Assembly (NCBI RefSeq): GCF_051401765.1
Contig: NC_135071.1
Location: 10,146,961-10,210,960, forward strand
Source: Calliopsis andreniformis
Taxonomy: Eukaryota; Arthropoda; Insecta; Hymenoptera; Andrenidae
Length of the DNA: 64,000 nucleotides
Direction: 5' to 3'
In this document: piece by piece, positions 12,501 through 22,589 of the stretch
How the letters are laid out: the number at the start of each line of letters is the position of its first letter
Numbering within the stretch: position 1 is the stretch's first letter
Translations under genes and position numbers: made by a program
Notes under the pieces: generated by a model
Databases searched by the model: none
Told to the model about the DNA's origin: nothing
Seen by the model: the letters and a program-made list of their open reading frames with translations, nothing else

Positions 12501-15500
12501 TTGAAATACGTATTATAGAAAGTATTTGTACACTTTTATAATATTTTGGGTTATTACACTATATTATAGTTCATGAATTACCCCTTGACTAGCTTGAACA
12601 GCTACAAGTATAAAAGTGGGGCGGTACTAATTACGTGTACAGAAAAGCCATACTGTGCTTAGTTGATCCGCAACCATAAAAGTTGTAGCCAAAATATACA
12701 TTATTTAGTTGCACGTAAAATTGTTCAAATCTTTAAAAATACGGTGGTTCTTAAAAACATGAATTTTTTATGCATAGTTACTTTAATGGAGTACTCAGTG
12801 CAATGTCTTTTAAAATGGAAAGGCTAAAAAGGTATACTATATTTAGGGCGGTCACAGTAATAACAATTTTCTGGCATCAACTAATTTTTCAGACTTGAAA
12901 GTTCCAATTAAAATATTGGAAATCGTAAACATGATTTGACATATAGGAAGTCCTAATTGTTAGCTAGTTTTCTTTAAGACAATAGGAAGTGTAGAAGCAA
13001 TTATGTGTAATTATCGATGAAGACTTTATAAAAGACTGAATTTATTTTCCACCCCAGAATATTCTGCCAAAGTGTATTTCTCACATTTTTCTCAAATTTA
13101 CTTATATAAGTAAATTTGCCCTATAAAAATACGCCCTTTAAAAGATAAACTTATTTCGTACACCCAATATTCTCAAGATAATGTTCAATACATTTTCAAT
13201 CGAAATATGTCTTCGACTTTCAACTGTAGAAGTTGTTTTCACCTCTTCAACATGGATAATTATCGATAAAGAAAATTCATATATGCTGAATATTTTTGAT
13301 CACTCTATAGACGTCCGAGAGTTGATCAACGTCGATGTGTACGGATTTAATATGTTACCTTGTAAAAAAAATGTGGCAAAATATGGCGAAGATTGTACTT
13401 TAAAATTCACAGTATCACTATTTAACATAGAACCCAATACATGTATATTGAAGCCTTAGCTCTAACAAGTAGTAAATAAGAAAATTTATAGAAGGGTGGT
13501 TGAGAAATTTTTTCTCACGATCAGATGCAGAGTCCGGTGCCACCAGCGAAAAAACAAGCAGGGCTTCAAAGAAAAGGAAAGCTGAAAAAGAAAAAAGCCA
13601 GAAGAAAGAGGGCAAAAGCAGTGACAGGAAAACTGCCACGAAGGAAAAGAAGTCGGACGCAGAAAAAGGGTCTCCATCGAGCTTGGAAAGAAGCTCGATT
13701 GTTGATGGCGATGAAAACGGAGCGCCTTATGAGTTCATAGGTTACGACCTCGGCAGACTACGCGTGCAAGTAACCAATCGCGTGAAAACCTTCTTCTCGG
13801 CTGATGGCACTTTGGTGAGGGTGGAGATGGACGATTGGCTTTACAAGAACAAGGATTTACGCGTTACTGTTGCCATCGGAGATAACAATTTACGATTGTT
13901 TCGTCGGATTGCTGGCCGTGAAGAAACTAGCCAGTTGTTCCACGTATCAACTAAAAGAGGAATCATTCTTAGCTTCGAGAAACTGTTCGAGACGCAACGT
14001 AAATGAAACCAGTAATTCCAGAATGAGGATCAAGTTTGAAATCGAAGTTATTTCTGTATGAAACGAATTTCAGGGAATGCTTGGTCACGGAGTGTTGATT
14101 TCAGAGCTTCGTGGCCATCAGGATTAATGATAGAACCGATCCTCGGTGATGAGACGGAGAATCCATTTTACATTCGTCAATCGTACATCTCGAAGAGTTA
14201 CAACGGGACGCGCGAAGTTTGTCGAAAGTTTCTGAGGAATGGAACTGTTTTGAAGTACCTTCCCAATGGCGAGATCATCGTTCTTCGCCCAAACGGAGCG
14301 ATAGTTACGTGCACAGCTTTTGAGAAACTTCAACACAGCGAACACGTAATGCCTATCAATCAAACGAATAATCCGAAAGGTGAAAACGGTAAGACTTTAT
14401 TATTATTATAGTCGTACTGGTAAAAAAAGCAAGAAATGTGTAGTTCAGATTTGTACAACTTTCTAAGAATCTTTATAACAGCAAAATACAAATAAAGATA
14501 TATAGTAAACTAGGATAACATTGGCAGGTTTTGTAAAAATTTAATTGTTCTCTTCACAAACTTGATATCCATATCTATCTAATTTCCACAATTGTAAGTT
14601 CTACAACCCTAATAAGGACATACATATCATACGCTGAAATTCAAATCTTGGAATCGATAGCTTCCAATTCTCAAATTTTTAAAGCCTCAAATATTTAACC
14701 TTTTGCACTCGTAAGACCAGATTTTCCATACATTTTATTCCCTCTAAAAGGACAACCGAGCGCAAAAGTTTAAATATTCAAATTCATAAATTTTTCTCTT
14801 GAAAAATGAATGAACTCATAACTGCCAATGTTGTCCCCTGCTGTTAACGTTACCCCAGTTTACAGTAAATCAAGTTCACAGCGAAAAAGACACTGTATTT
14901 ATAATTTAGAGTAAATCTAATAAAATAGTGTGTGTGCGTATACTTTCAAAGGCAACAGACTCGCTAAAGAACCGAAGGCTCCTCTTAAAAGTAAAAGGAA
15001 ACCGGGTTCCTTGAAATCGCAATTGCCTGGAATGGTCGAGAAGGATCCTATGTTCGCACAGCAAGATTCAACGACGGTGAGTCAAGTGACCGTTAAACTT
15101 CGTTTTGATCAAAGCACCAAAATGATCTAATTTAATACGTAAAACGTTCAACCCTTCAGTGTCACCCAACGCAGAAAAATTTAATCGTTCCATACTTATT
15201 ACCTTAAAAAATCACTAAACTCCCTTCTAAACCATATTTTACATTTTCTTTCGATTAGTTTTATTTTCCTATTTATTTCTTCTCGCATAAGCTGAAATTC
15301 CTATGATTCTTGCTATCCAATGAAAGTTTCATGAAACTGATTGTATTTTCCAAAAATTCATTTATGTACTTTGATACCAGGGCGTCGGAAGCGTATCGTC
15401 TATAATGGACACGGTTAAAGTGTCACGATACACAGTACTGAATCATGATGGTCAATGGTACGAGGTGGCAGACGACTTGGTTGTAAGCGAGCACCATCGA

Positions 15501-18500
15501 TTACTCGTGAGAACAGCGTCCGACTACGAGGTCGACGAGAAATTCACACGTCGCGCTGACGGTACAGACATGTTGCTCAAGTCCAACGGAGAATTGATTG
15601 TCGGATTCCCAGGTAAGTTTTCACAGTATTACAAATTCTTTCAAATAATTCCGTGTTTCGATAATCAAATATTTTTTAAGAGTTTATGGTGTTAACTAAA
15701 TAGTCGAAGTCTCGCATAATCTTAAAGCTCTATACAATTTAATATTTAGTTTAACACAATGTAACCACTCTGATTTTTAATGAAATGTAATTTTACTGAA
15801 CAAAGTAAGCGCTATTTGCTTCTATAATTCTTCTCCAACGTTCTACAAGCTTGTACCTTTCTTGTAAAATTCCTGAGTTTTACTTGCAAAAAATTAATTA
15901 ACCGTTGTTTCCACCTCGTTATCATTTTATAATTGCTATTTGCAAAGGAGTTTATTCTCGATAAAATGGTAATTACAAGAAGATAGATCTGGTTTCTAAG
16001 AAGGATGAGGTAAAGCTTCTCACCTGACATTCTTCATTCTTTGTGGGGCAGTGTATTATCGTATAAAAGGAGTAAAATAAATGCACACTAGAGAGTCAGT
16101 GTGACCCAAGTCCTTTTCTTAGTTATCAGAGCATTCAGGGTTATTGTCACGAGCCTTGCGTGTCCATTTTTCGCAGCTTGAACCCTGAATCAAGTTTTCT
16201 TCATCGGTTTCTATACAATCTGTACAGAGTCTCCGCATTTGTCACTTTCGATTTTAGTGTTCTCGTCTTCTTAAGTATATTTTCTAAGATTCCTTCTGTT
16301 TTTAATTCTTTTTTATTTCCTTTTTCTTCGGTCAATAATTTATGAAAAGATGAAGTGAGGATTTCGCTTTTCTCAGATCATCTTATCCTTGTTTGAATTC
16401 GCTTACGTTTAGCATCGGATAACGAGGACAATATGAAAATATTTCGATAAACATTAGTGGCAGTCCTAGTAGATGCCTGCACATTTAATGTTTTTAAAAA
16501 TGTATTTCTTTGGGAGCAGTAGGTACTCAGGTCGTCTCCATCATAGAATTCATTTTATACGTTCATTATGTTCATTCCATAAACCTTTTTCCTGACTATT
16601 ATTGTTGTTGTATGCAGTAGATGCAATTTTAAATATCAGAAATTTTGAATACTCGAAGTTCAGTTCATCCAGATTCTGTTTCAAATATTAACAGTGATAA
16701 TCTGGCCACATGAAAGAAAATCGACCTGAAAAATACCATATTTAGTCCAACTAACAGAAAACATGCAGAAACTTTTTCCAGCACCTAAAAGTTTTCATAA
16801 ATAAAAAACGATTCTTCTACGATCCTCTCGTGGCATTCATCACTGTTTACTCTTCTAGAAATTTCACAGTAAGCAATGTTAATTCAGAAAAATCCTGTTA
16901 ACGTGCTTTAGCATTTTTCGCAGTCATCGCGCAACGTAACCGTAAATATTTATTTTACGTGGCTGGACAGAATTATGCAACGATTCACGCCCGCATGACG
17001 TGAACAGTTTTAATGTAACACGCGAGGGCCAAGTTCATAAACTTTCATCCCAACTTTCCTCATCTCTGCCGTATCTTGTTTTGCCCCATGTTGAAACAGC
17101 TTCGGTAAGTATTTGTGCAGCGAGGTGGACCGTCGATTGTAATGTAACGAGATTCCTTCCTTCGAAACATATTGTGTCTTTGAAGCATGTCATTCGATGG
17201 AACTATTACACTGTAAGTTTCGAGTTAAAATTGATTTCCTGGCGTTTCCTCACGCGGAGAAAGTTCCGTCATAGGAGTTCGTTCCACTTTTGATAATGTC
17301 GATTTTAATGTAACGACTGCCTCTTTGGTGCTCTTAAATTCATTACCCGAGCAAATTCTCAGGAAGTAGTTACGTGGTAGCTCGTAAAGTAGGTACATTT
17401 GCCTTGGACCACAAGGAAAAGCTTGTGAAGCTGAATGAAACGTTTTCCATCTTATAAAATAGAACCGAGAAGAATGTTGATTTTGTTCCTCGATGTTGTC
17501 ATTCATCAACTGTTGAAATACGAACCCCGGGACAATCTTGCGCAGAATGGACGCAGGGTCAATTCTGACCCCTAATGAATTGTCTCTAATACGTACGTTC
17601 TTCGAAACTAATTTTCATACAAAAATTTCATTACTTATATTTGCCTATTTAGGAGCTGGTTCTAACCAACAATGAATATTGACACATTATAAGTTAAAAA
17701 TGAATAGAATATGATACATTATACACAATGGATAAAACGATAGAACATATTCTTAGGTTTGTAATGAAAAATGTACTCTTATAACTGTATACACTGTGTA
17801 CACAGTAAGCACATTGCCGCTAACAGTTGGGTGGCTCGAACTTAAAGATGGGTCTACACTATATGTTATACGACAAATTTATATAATTTTTTAGAAAACA
17901 GAAAAAAGACATGTATAACACCTCTGATATCTGTTTTCTAAAATGTTATATAACTTTATTGTATATTATAAGATGTAGACCCACCTTAAGACTTGTCGAG
18001 TTGTGCAGTATAAACGAAACAGAGCTAATTGCAAGTTATCTCAGCTAACGTACGTGTCACGAATGACCTGGCGTCCGTCGAAGGGTTAAACTTTAGTTTC
18101 TATTAAAGTCACGTTGTTTAATCCACTCTTTGCATCATACATGACACACGAATGTTTCTTCGTTTGAAAATTCGCCGCTATCTTGCCTTTGAAGGTACGG
18201 GCTGAACGTTCTCATACATTTTAGATGGTACACGTATCGCGACTGGTTATACGATTGAAAAGGAACCAGTGACGTGCGACTGGACCGAGGAAGAAATTCT
18301 GCGATACTTTGCATCGGGCAGGACAAAGGCAGAAGAAGAGGACTATCCATCGTTTTCCTGCTTTAGATTGCTCGGAGAGGAGTCCTCGAGATCCAGTGTG
18401 GAATACGAGAACGAAATGACCGAGATATCGATCGCGGACGGCTTTGTCTCTGTCCTGTTGACATGCCGCATGGAGCACAAGAACTACGCTACAGTGTTCT

Positions 18501-20527
18501 ACGATCAGTCAGCAGTTAGCTGCGCGTTATCGATGCCCGACGATCTCCGAGTCAGCATATCGAGAACAGGTCGTTACAAAGTTTCGATGGCGAACGGAGT
18601 TAATCTAAAGGTAATCGAAAGCTGCGAGATGAGATTCGAAACCAAGATCCCTTTCCAATTCGGATCTTCATAAAAAGTCCTAATTAATGTCAGGCTGGAG
18701 AAGCAATCGCTTCTACAACTTCAGCTGCACAAGTTGATTATACCTCTATGTCAACATTTACGAATTCCCATTAGATCAAAGATGATGGCTTGTCACTGAA
18801 GGGCAGTATTTGCGCCAGCTGTGACAGTCGATTGACGTCCACGTACACCTTCTGCCCTTCCGAGTCAGGCGTCATATTCACAACCATCGACATCTTCGGT
18901 AATATTTTCGAAGTTCTGGACGACGGCAGAACCCGTTATCATCGCAAAAGTCAGTCGTCTGGGCATTGGAAGATGAACGCAGAAGCTCGCGAATCAAATA
19001 AAGAGGAAGGTGGTCCTGAAGAAGAGGAGGAGGGCGAGCTGGAGGGAAATCTCAGATGGAAGGATCGCTGCGATCACAAGGACCTTTGCAATGTGACCAA
19101 TGCCACTCGATACAGAATATTTTCGGTGAATCGAGATTTGACGGCTTACGAGTACCTCCATCGATCAGTGACGAACCAGGCGGAGCTTGCGGCAATCTTC
19201 GACAACGAGACGAGTATGATCCTATACCCGAGTTCCCGCCGACCAGAACTTCGCCATCTGATCACATTCGAGACGGTGAAACCTAAATCACGATCAAAGG
19301 ATTTGCTGTCATTACAGGTTAGATAACCAGGCCAGTTGCAATTTGCTTTCTGCATGCAGGCTACATTCCGTTTTCTTTGATCTGAGAGCGTGTCGAATGT
19401 AACAGTGGTTTTATCTTTCTTCCTTTGGCAATTAAGTTGCTCTGAGTGAAACATAAAATGATGTAAGATTGAAAAACGATTTCTTACAGGACTACAAAGT
19501 GAAGCCAACGAATCTCGACAGAAGGGACCTGATAAGGAGCACCTACTCCATCCCCTACGATTGGAAATTCCCGTTTGGCAAAAACGGCGATGGGATTAGG
19601 AAAAATGCCCACGACCTGCCTCTGACGACTAGCAGCGAGTTGCCCATACCAGAATTATTGAGAATTCGTATTCTGCGCGGGTTCAAGAAGCCAGGTGGAA
19701 ACGCAGTGATCGATATCCAAAGAGCACTAGGACGCTATTGGATGTCCGTTAGTGAATTAATGTCCTTTCTATAAAGCTACTGCCAGATGTTCCAATTAAA
19801 TTATTCGATCGGCTTTCTTCTGCATATTATGTAAAGCCGCCGCCTGTGTCGATTAAATTATTCAGTCAAATATTGCCGCTCGGCAGCACCGATTTTTTTC
19901 CGATCGAATCTAATCGATTGGAACATCTCTATCACTCGCAAAGCCCTCCATAATGCATACTTCGAATTTATTTCTTCAAATACTGATGAGGACATGAATT
20001 CTCTGAATCGTGAGCAGTTAGTTAGCGGCACGGACGAGTCGTCTATCAATGAAAAGGGGAAAGAAGATAAGCGGAAGGAGAAGACGATGTATGCAATTCT
20101 GGAAGAAAACCTGGATGATCTGGCGTTGAACGTCAGAACGACGATCGACGTCGCGACGTACAAAAGTGGCTTGGAAAGGCAATGGAAGGCACCGAGAAAG
20201 GCACAAAGATCGATCAAATTCGAACAAATGCTCAGACAAAGGGCAACAAACAAGGAAACGCTCGAATGGTACAAACGCTGCTTGAGAGAAAGAATGATTG
20301 TACCGTACTTCCAGAACGTCACTGGATCCTGCTTCATTCTGCTCAACGATTGCGTGGAAAAGGTCACTGACAAATCCCTGGCAGACGGATTGCCTGATAA
20401 ATGCAACGAATCGGAGGAACTCTGCGGAACCTGCCACCAAATACACTACTCTACCGATAGAGACAATACTCATGACACAATAGATGCAAAAGATCAACAA
20501 CATAAATGCTGTGGCATGGAAGATTGA
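9587..20527 (+). CDS. SPAG17: Sperm-associated antigen 17 (PF6-type central-pair protein)
   Basis: SPAG17 (Chlamydomonas PF6) is a scaffold of the C1a projection of the axonemal central pair, needed for beating of motile flagella; in insects this mainly means sperm. Phase-matched exons are 9587-10082, 10141-10889, 10947-12090, 13525-13998, 14074-14388, 14952-15076, 15381-15612, 18225-18610, 18775-19317, 19490-19747 (or 19751) and a last exon starting at 19887 or 19991 and ending at the TGA 20525-20527. Total is about 1,780 residues, somewhat shorter than the vertebrate protein. Family-typical sequence includes FFSADGTLVR in exon 4, FPDGTRI across the exon 7/8 junction, and the block IPELLRIRILRGF...IQRALGRYW in exon 10. 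Exon 4 begins with a Lys/Glu-rich low-complexity segment, which is usual for this protein. The start ATG at 9587 opens a basic N-terminus (MKKKEKERK). Introns are 58-75 bases at several places but 1.4 kb after exon 3 and 2.6 kb after exon 7. The exon 3 donor and the exon 10 to last-exon join are unresolved. AATAAA follows the stop at 20571. Confidence 0.88.
10947..12146 (+). other. SPAG17: SPAG17 exon 3 with unusual 3' end (GC donor candidate or in-frame TGA)
   Basis: The frame is open from the acceptor at 10946 to TGA at 12144-12146. Between the conserved-looking part (ETLLFRDEDF, ending about 12015) and that TGA there is no GT dinucleotide to act as a donor. Two phase-correct alternatives join to the exon at 13525. 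One is a GC-type donor ATAG|GCAATG at 12090/12091. The other is a GT donor TTACAG|GTTTTA just beyond the TGA, which would need the stop to be read through or to be a mutation. The GC donor gives an uninterrupted protein and is preferred. Confidence 0.5.
13181..13459 (+). CDS. Unassigned open frame inside SPAG17 intron 3
   Basis: A 92-codon frame between SPAG17 exons 3 and 4 has fairly protein-like composition in its second half (around VDVYGFNMLPCKK and EDCTLKF), ending in TAG. I do not recognise a family. It could be a missed SPAG17 exon, a remnant of another gene, or chance. No clean donor and acceptor pair was found that would include it. Confidence 0.2.
   Translation: MFNTFSIEICLRLSTVEVVFTSSTWIIIDKENSYMLNIFDHSIDVRELINVDVYGFNMLPCKKNVAKYGEDCTLKFTVSLFNIEPNTCILKP
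14690..14778. repeat. Short TTAA-bounded inverted repeat in SPAG17 intron 5
   Basis: The left arm AATATTTAACCTTTTGCACT continues two bases into CG. The right arm reads as its reverse complement with about 20 of 22 positions matching. TTAA sits at 14695-14698 and 14770-14773. The length is 89 bases, consistent with a tiny non-autonomous element of TTAA type. Confidence 0.6.
17841..17990. repeat. Foldback element (150 bases) in SPAG17 intron 7
   Basis: The left end CTTAAAGATGGGTCTACA and the right end TGTAGACCCACCTTAAG are near-perfect reverse complements, and the arms continue inward (TTAGAAAACAG against CTGTTTTCTAAA). The whole unit can fold into one long hairpin. It looks like a small foldback or MITE insertion. 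Confidence 0.65.
19748..19993 (+). other. SPAG17: Reading-frame conflict before the last SPAG17 exon
   Basis: Exon 10 and the final frame (open to 20527) are in the same frame, but TAA codons at 19772 and in AT[GTAA]AG near 19831 separate them. In another frame, 19756-19950 is open and reads like protein, with a repeated V-x-IKLF motif (LLPDVPIKLFDRL and PPPVSIKLFSQIL). Possible joins to the last exon are donor 19751/19752 with acceptor CGGCAG|CA at 19886, or donor TCC|GTTAGT at 19747/19748 with acceptor GATGAG|GAC at 19990. Donor 19747/19748 with acceptor GTAAAG|CCG at 19836 instead leads in phase into the alternative frame. Confidence 0.5.
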
Positions 20528-20570
20528 AAGAAAAGTTCATGTATTAAAAAGTTGAGGTAAAATTTCTCAA

Positions 20571-20576
20571 AATAAA
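20571..20576 (+). terminator. Polyadenylation signal AATAAA of SPAG17
   Basis: A canonical AATAAA lies 44 bases after the SPAG17 stop codon. Its position fits a short 3' UTR. Confidence 0.6.
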
Positions 20577-20626
20577 GTTTCTTCAGTGCCAGTTTTCTAG
20601 ACACATATAACCTGAACTTGGCTTTA

Positions 20627-20876
20627 TTAATCCTTTGTCTACAACCTGGATCGTTTACGACCCAAACCATTTCTGTTTCTAAATTTTACTCTGCTCTATT
20701 TAGAAAAATTAAGGTAACACATAGCAATAAAAATGACTATTGGATAACATTCTAGAAACTTGAAAGAGTACTCAAGAACTTTATTTGGATTTCTTAAGAT
20801 GGAAACATATAAAAAAATGCATGAACCCAGTTTGCAGATAGAGTCACTAAAAATAAGTTTGCAGACAAAGAGTTAA
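20627..20876. repeat. TTAA-flanked inverted-repeat element
   Basis: TTAA at 20627-20630 is followed by TCCTTTGTCTAC. The right end reads GCAGACAAAGAG before TTAA at 20873-20876. The two ends match at 9 of 12 positions as reverse complements, with CTTTGTCT the uninterrupted core. No coding frame lies inside. It is interpreted as a decayed TTAA-type MITE directly downstream of SPAG17. Confidence 0.5.
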
Positions 20877-22013
20877 TGCTAAATAGCCAATAATGATTTG
20901 AATTGGATAATTATCTAGATACCTCGAATATAAAAACTATTCTAGCGACTAAAAAGTTTATAATATGAAAATATCATAACAGTGAAGAACTTTCAAGAAT
21001 TTTCTCCCGTACAGACCCCCTTGGAATAAAGTTAAAATTTCCCCAAACGATTGTTGCGAACCATTAGAATAAATAACCGTATCTAGAACATTCCCAAAAA
21101 CTCATACGACGATGCACATCGAATTATGCTAACTGCCTACATTTGGACGTCATCGGGCGTTGCGTTAAGCGCTCAATAGCGATATCGATGGACGCCAATA
21201 TCGGGGAAACGTCTGGAGGCTGAACGCTTGTTTAATACAGGCATTTCGAGCGGAGGAGGACGTCGAAGTCGCGGGCATTCTCGTCCCGCATGCACGTTTT
21301 TAGCAGCTGGTGATTTCGGGACGCGTGGCAGGAATACTGGAGGGTTGGAAAAGGGCAACCCGTAAAGGGGTAACAGCCGTCACAGTGCCATATGCCTCGC
21401 ACATTACTCGCAAAAGTAGGAAAGACTCGTAAAAGTATGGCACACGTTTTTATTCCTCCTCTCGTTGTTACGATTCCGTCTTTCTCCTCGTGCCTCGACT
21501 TTCTACTCGCGATTAACGTCTCTCTTCCTTCGAGTTTTCATTACCAGACGCTTCGGTTCCATCGAACCGCCTTGCGTTTCTTCCTTTGCTGCGAAATATA
21601 AAACGCCTCGTGAACAGGCCTTCGTTTCGGACGCCACCTGCGTGGCTTGTTACCTCTACCAGTAAAATCGTAAGGGTGGTTTATTTTCGCTGTGCCTTGG
21701 AAACTACTGTGAAAATCTGAAGCCGGTTGCAGACGTTCTGATACACTTGTCAAGACACCTGTTCAAATCTCTTTAGGTACATTGTTCCAATATATCGAAT
21801 CAGTATCCACAGTTTATCGGCTGATCATGGCATCGACAGGCGATGGTTTATCTACTATCGACTTTTTATTACCTACGAAAACGTGTTTTAAACGCAAAAT
21901 AAAGCGACAGGCATTCGATAGAACAAGTGGACCGAACAGGCGGCCTGACAGGTATACCGAAACGTCTGTAGCAAGCTTCGCCGACATCGGACTAGATTAT
22001 GCAATATACAGAT

Positions 22014-22589
22014 TATAGGGTGTTTCCAAATACGTGGGACATTTGTTGGAGGTAACTTCTATACGCGAAGATAATGAAGAAAGTTCGTGTATGCATGTCT
22101 GAAAATGTTTAGTTTTTTAGTTATACACTATTTTACACTGTGTATGATGTGATATTCTCTCTAGCCCTTGAGTCTTTACTGTGTACGACATAACTTTAAG
22201 GGGTTATTCTAGACACCAAACTAAGACTAAAATGAAGAATAACGATTTCACATTTAAGGCTTCATTTCTCAGTTATAAGCGTTTAAAAATCTGGTGAAAA
22301 GCACCAGAAATGATTGCCCAAACAGCAATATGGCACTAACGAAACGGAGAGATCAGCTATTCTACGATAAGTGACTTCTTCTCTTCCTTGCGTCAGTGTC
22401 ATATTCGGCAACCATTGCTCGAAGCCTCCACGCGAACTCATTTCTGGTGATTTCCACCAGATTTTTAGATATTTATAACTAATAAAGGAAGCCTCAAACG
22501 CGAAATCGTTATTTTTTATTTTTGTCTCATTTTAGCGTCTAGAATCACCCCTTAAAGTTGTGATACGCTGTTCAGAAACACCTTGTATA
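22014..22589. mobile_element. Large foldback transposon-like element
   Basis: The outer ends TATAGGGTGTTTC and GAAACACCTTGTATA are inverted relatives. Inside, about 120-base arms (roughly 22191-22310 and 22440-22560) are inverted copies: CTTTAAGGGGTTATTCTAGA on the left and TCTAGAATCACCCCTTAAAG on the right. The arms surround a loop of about 130 bases. No transposase frame is present. The TIR style (CAGGGTG-like next to TA) resembles other insect DNA transposons, but the superfamily is not assigned. Confidence 0.65.

Noticed and set aside
20018..20503. Long minus-strand frame opposite the last SPAG17 exon
   Set aside because: It is the complement of a coding exon, and its Leu/Phe/Cys-rich residues reflect the antisense of Lys/Glu/Arg codons.
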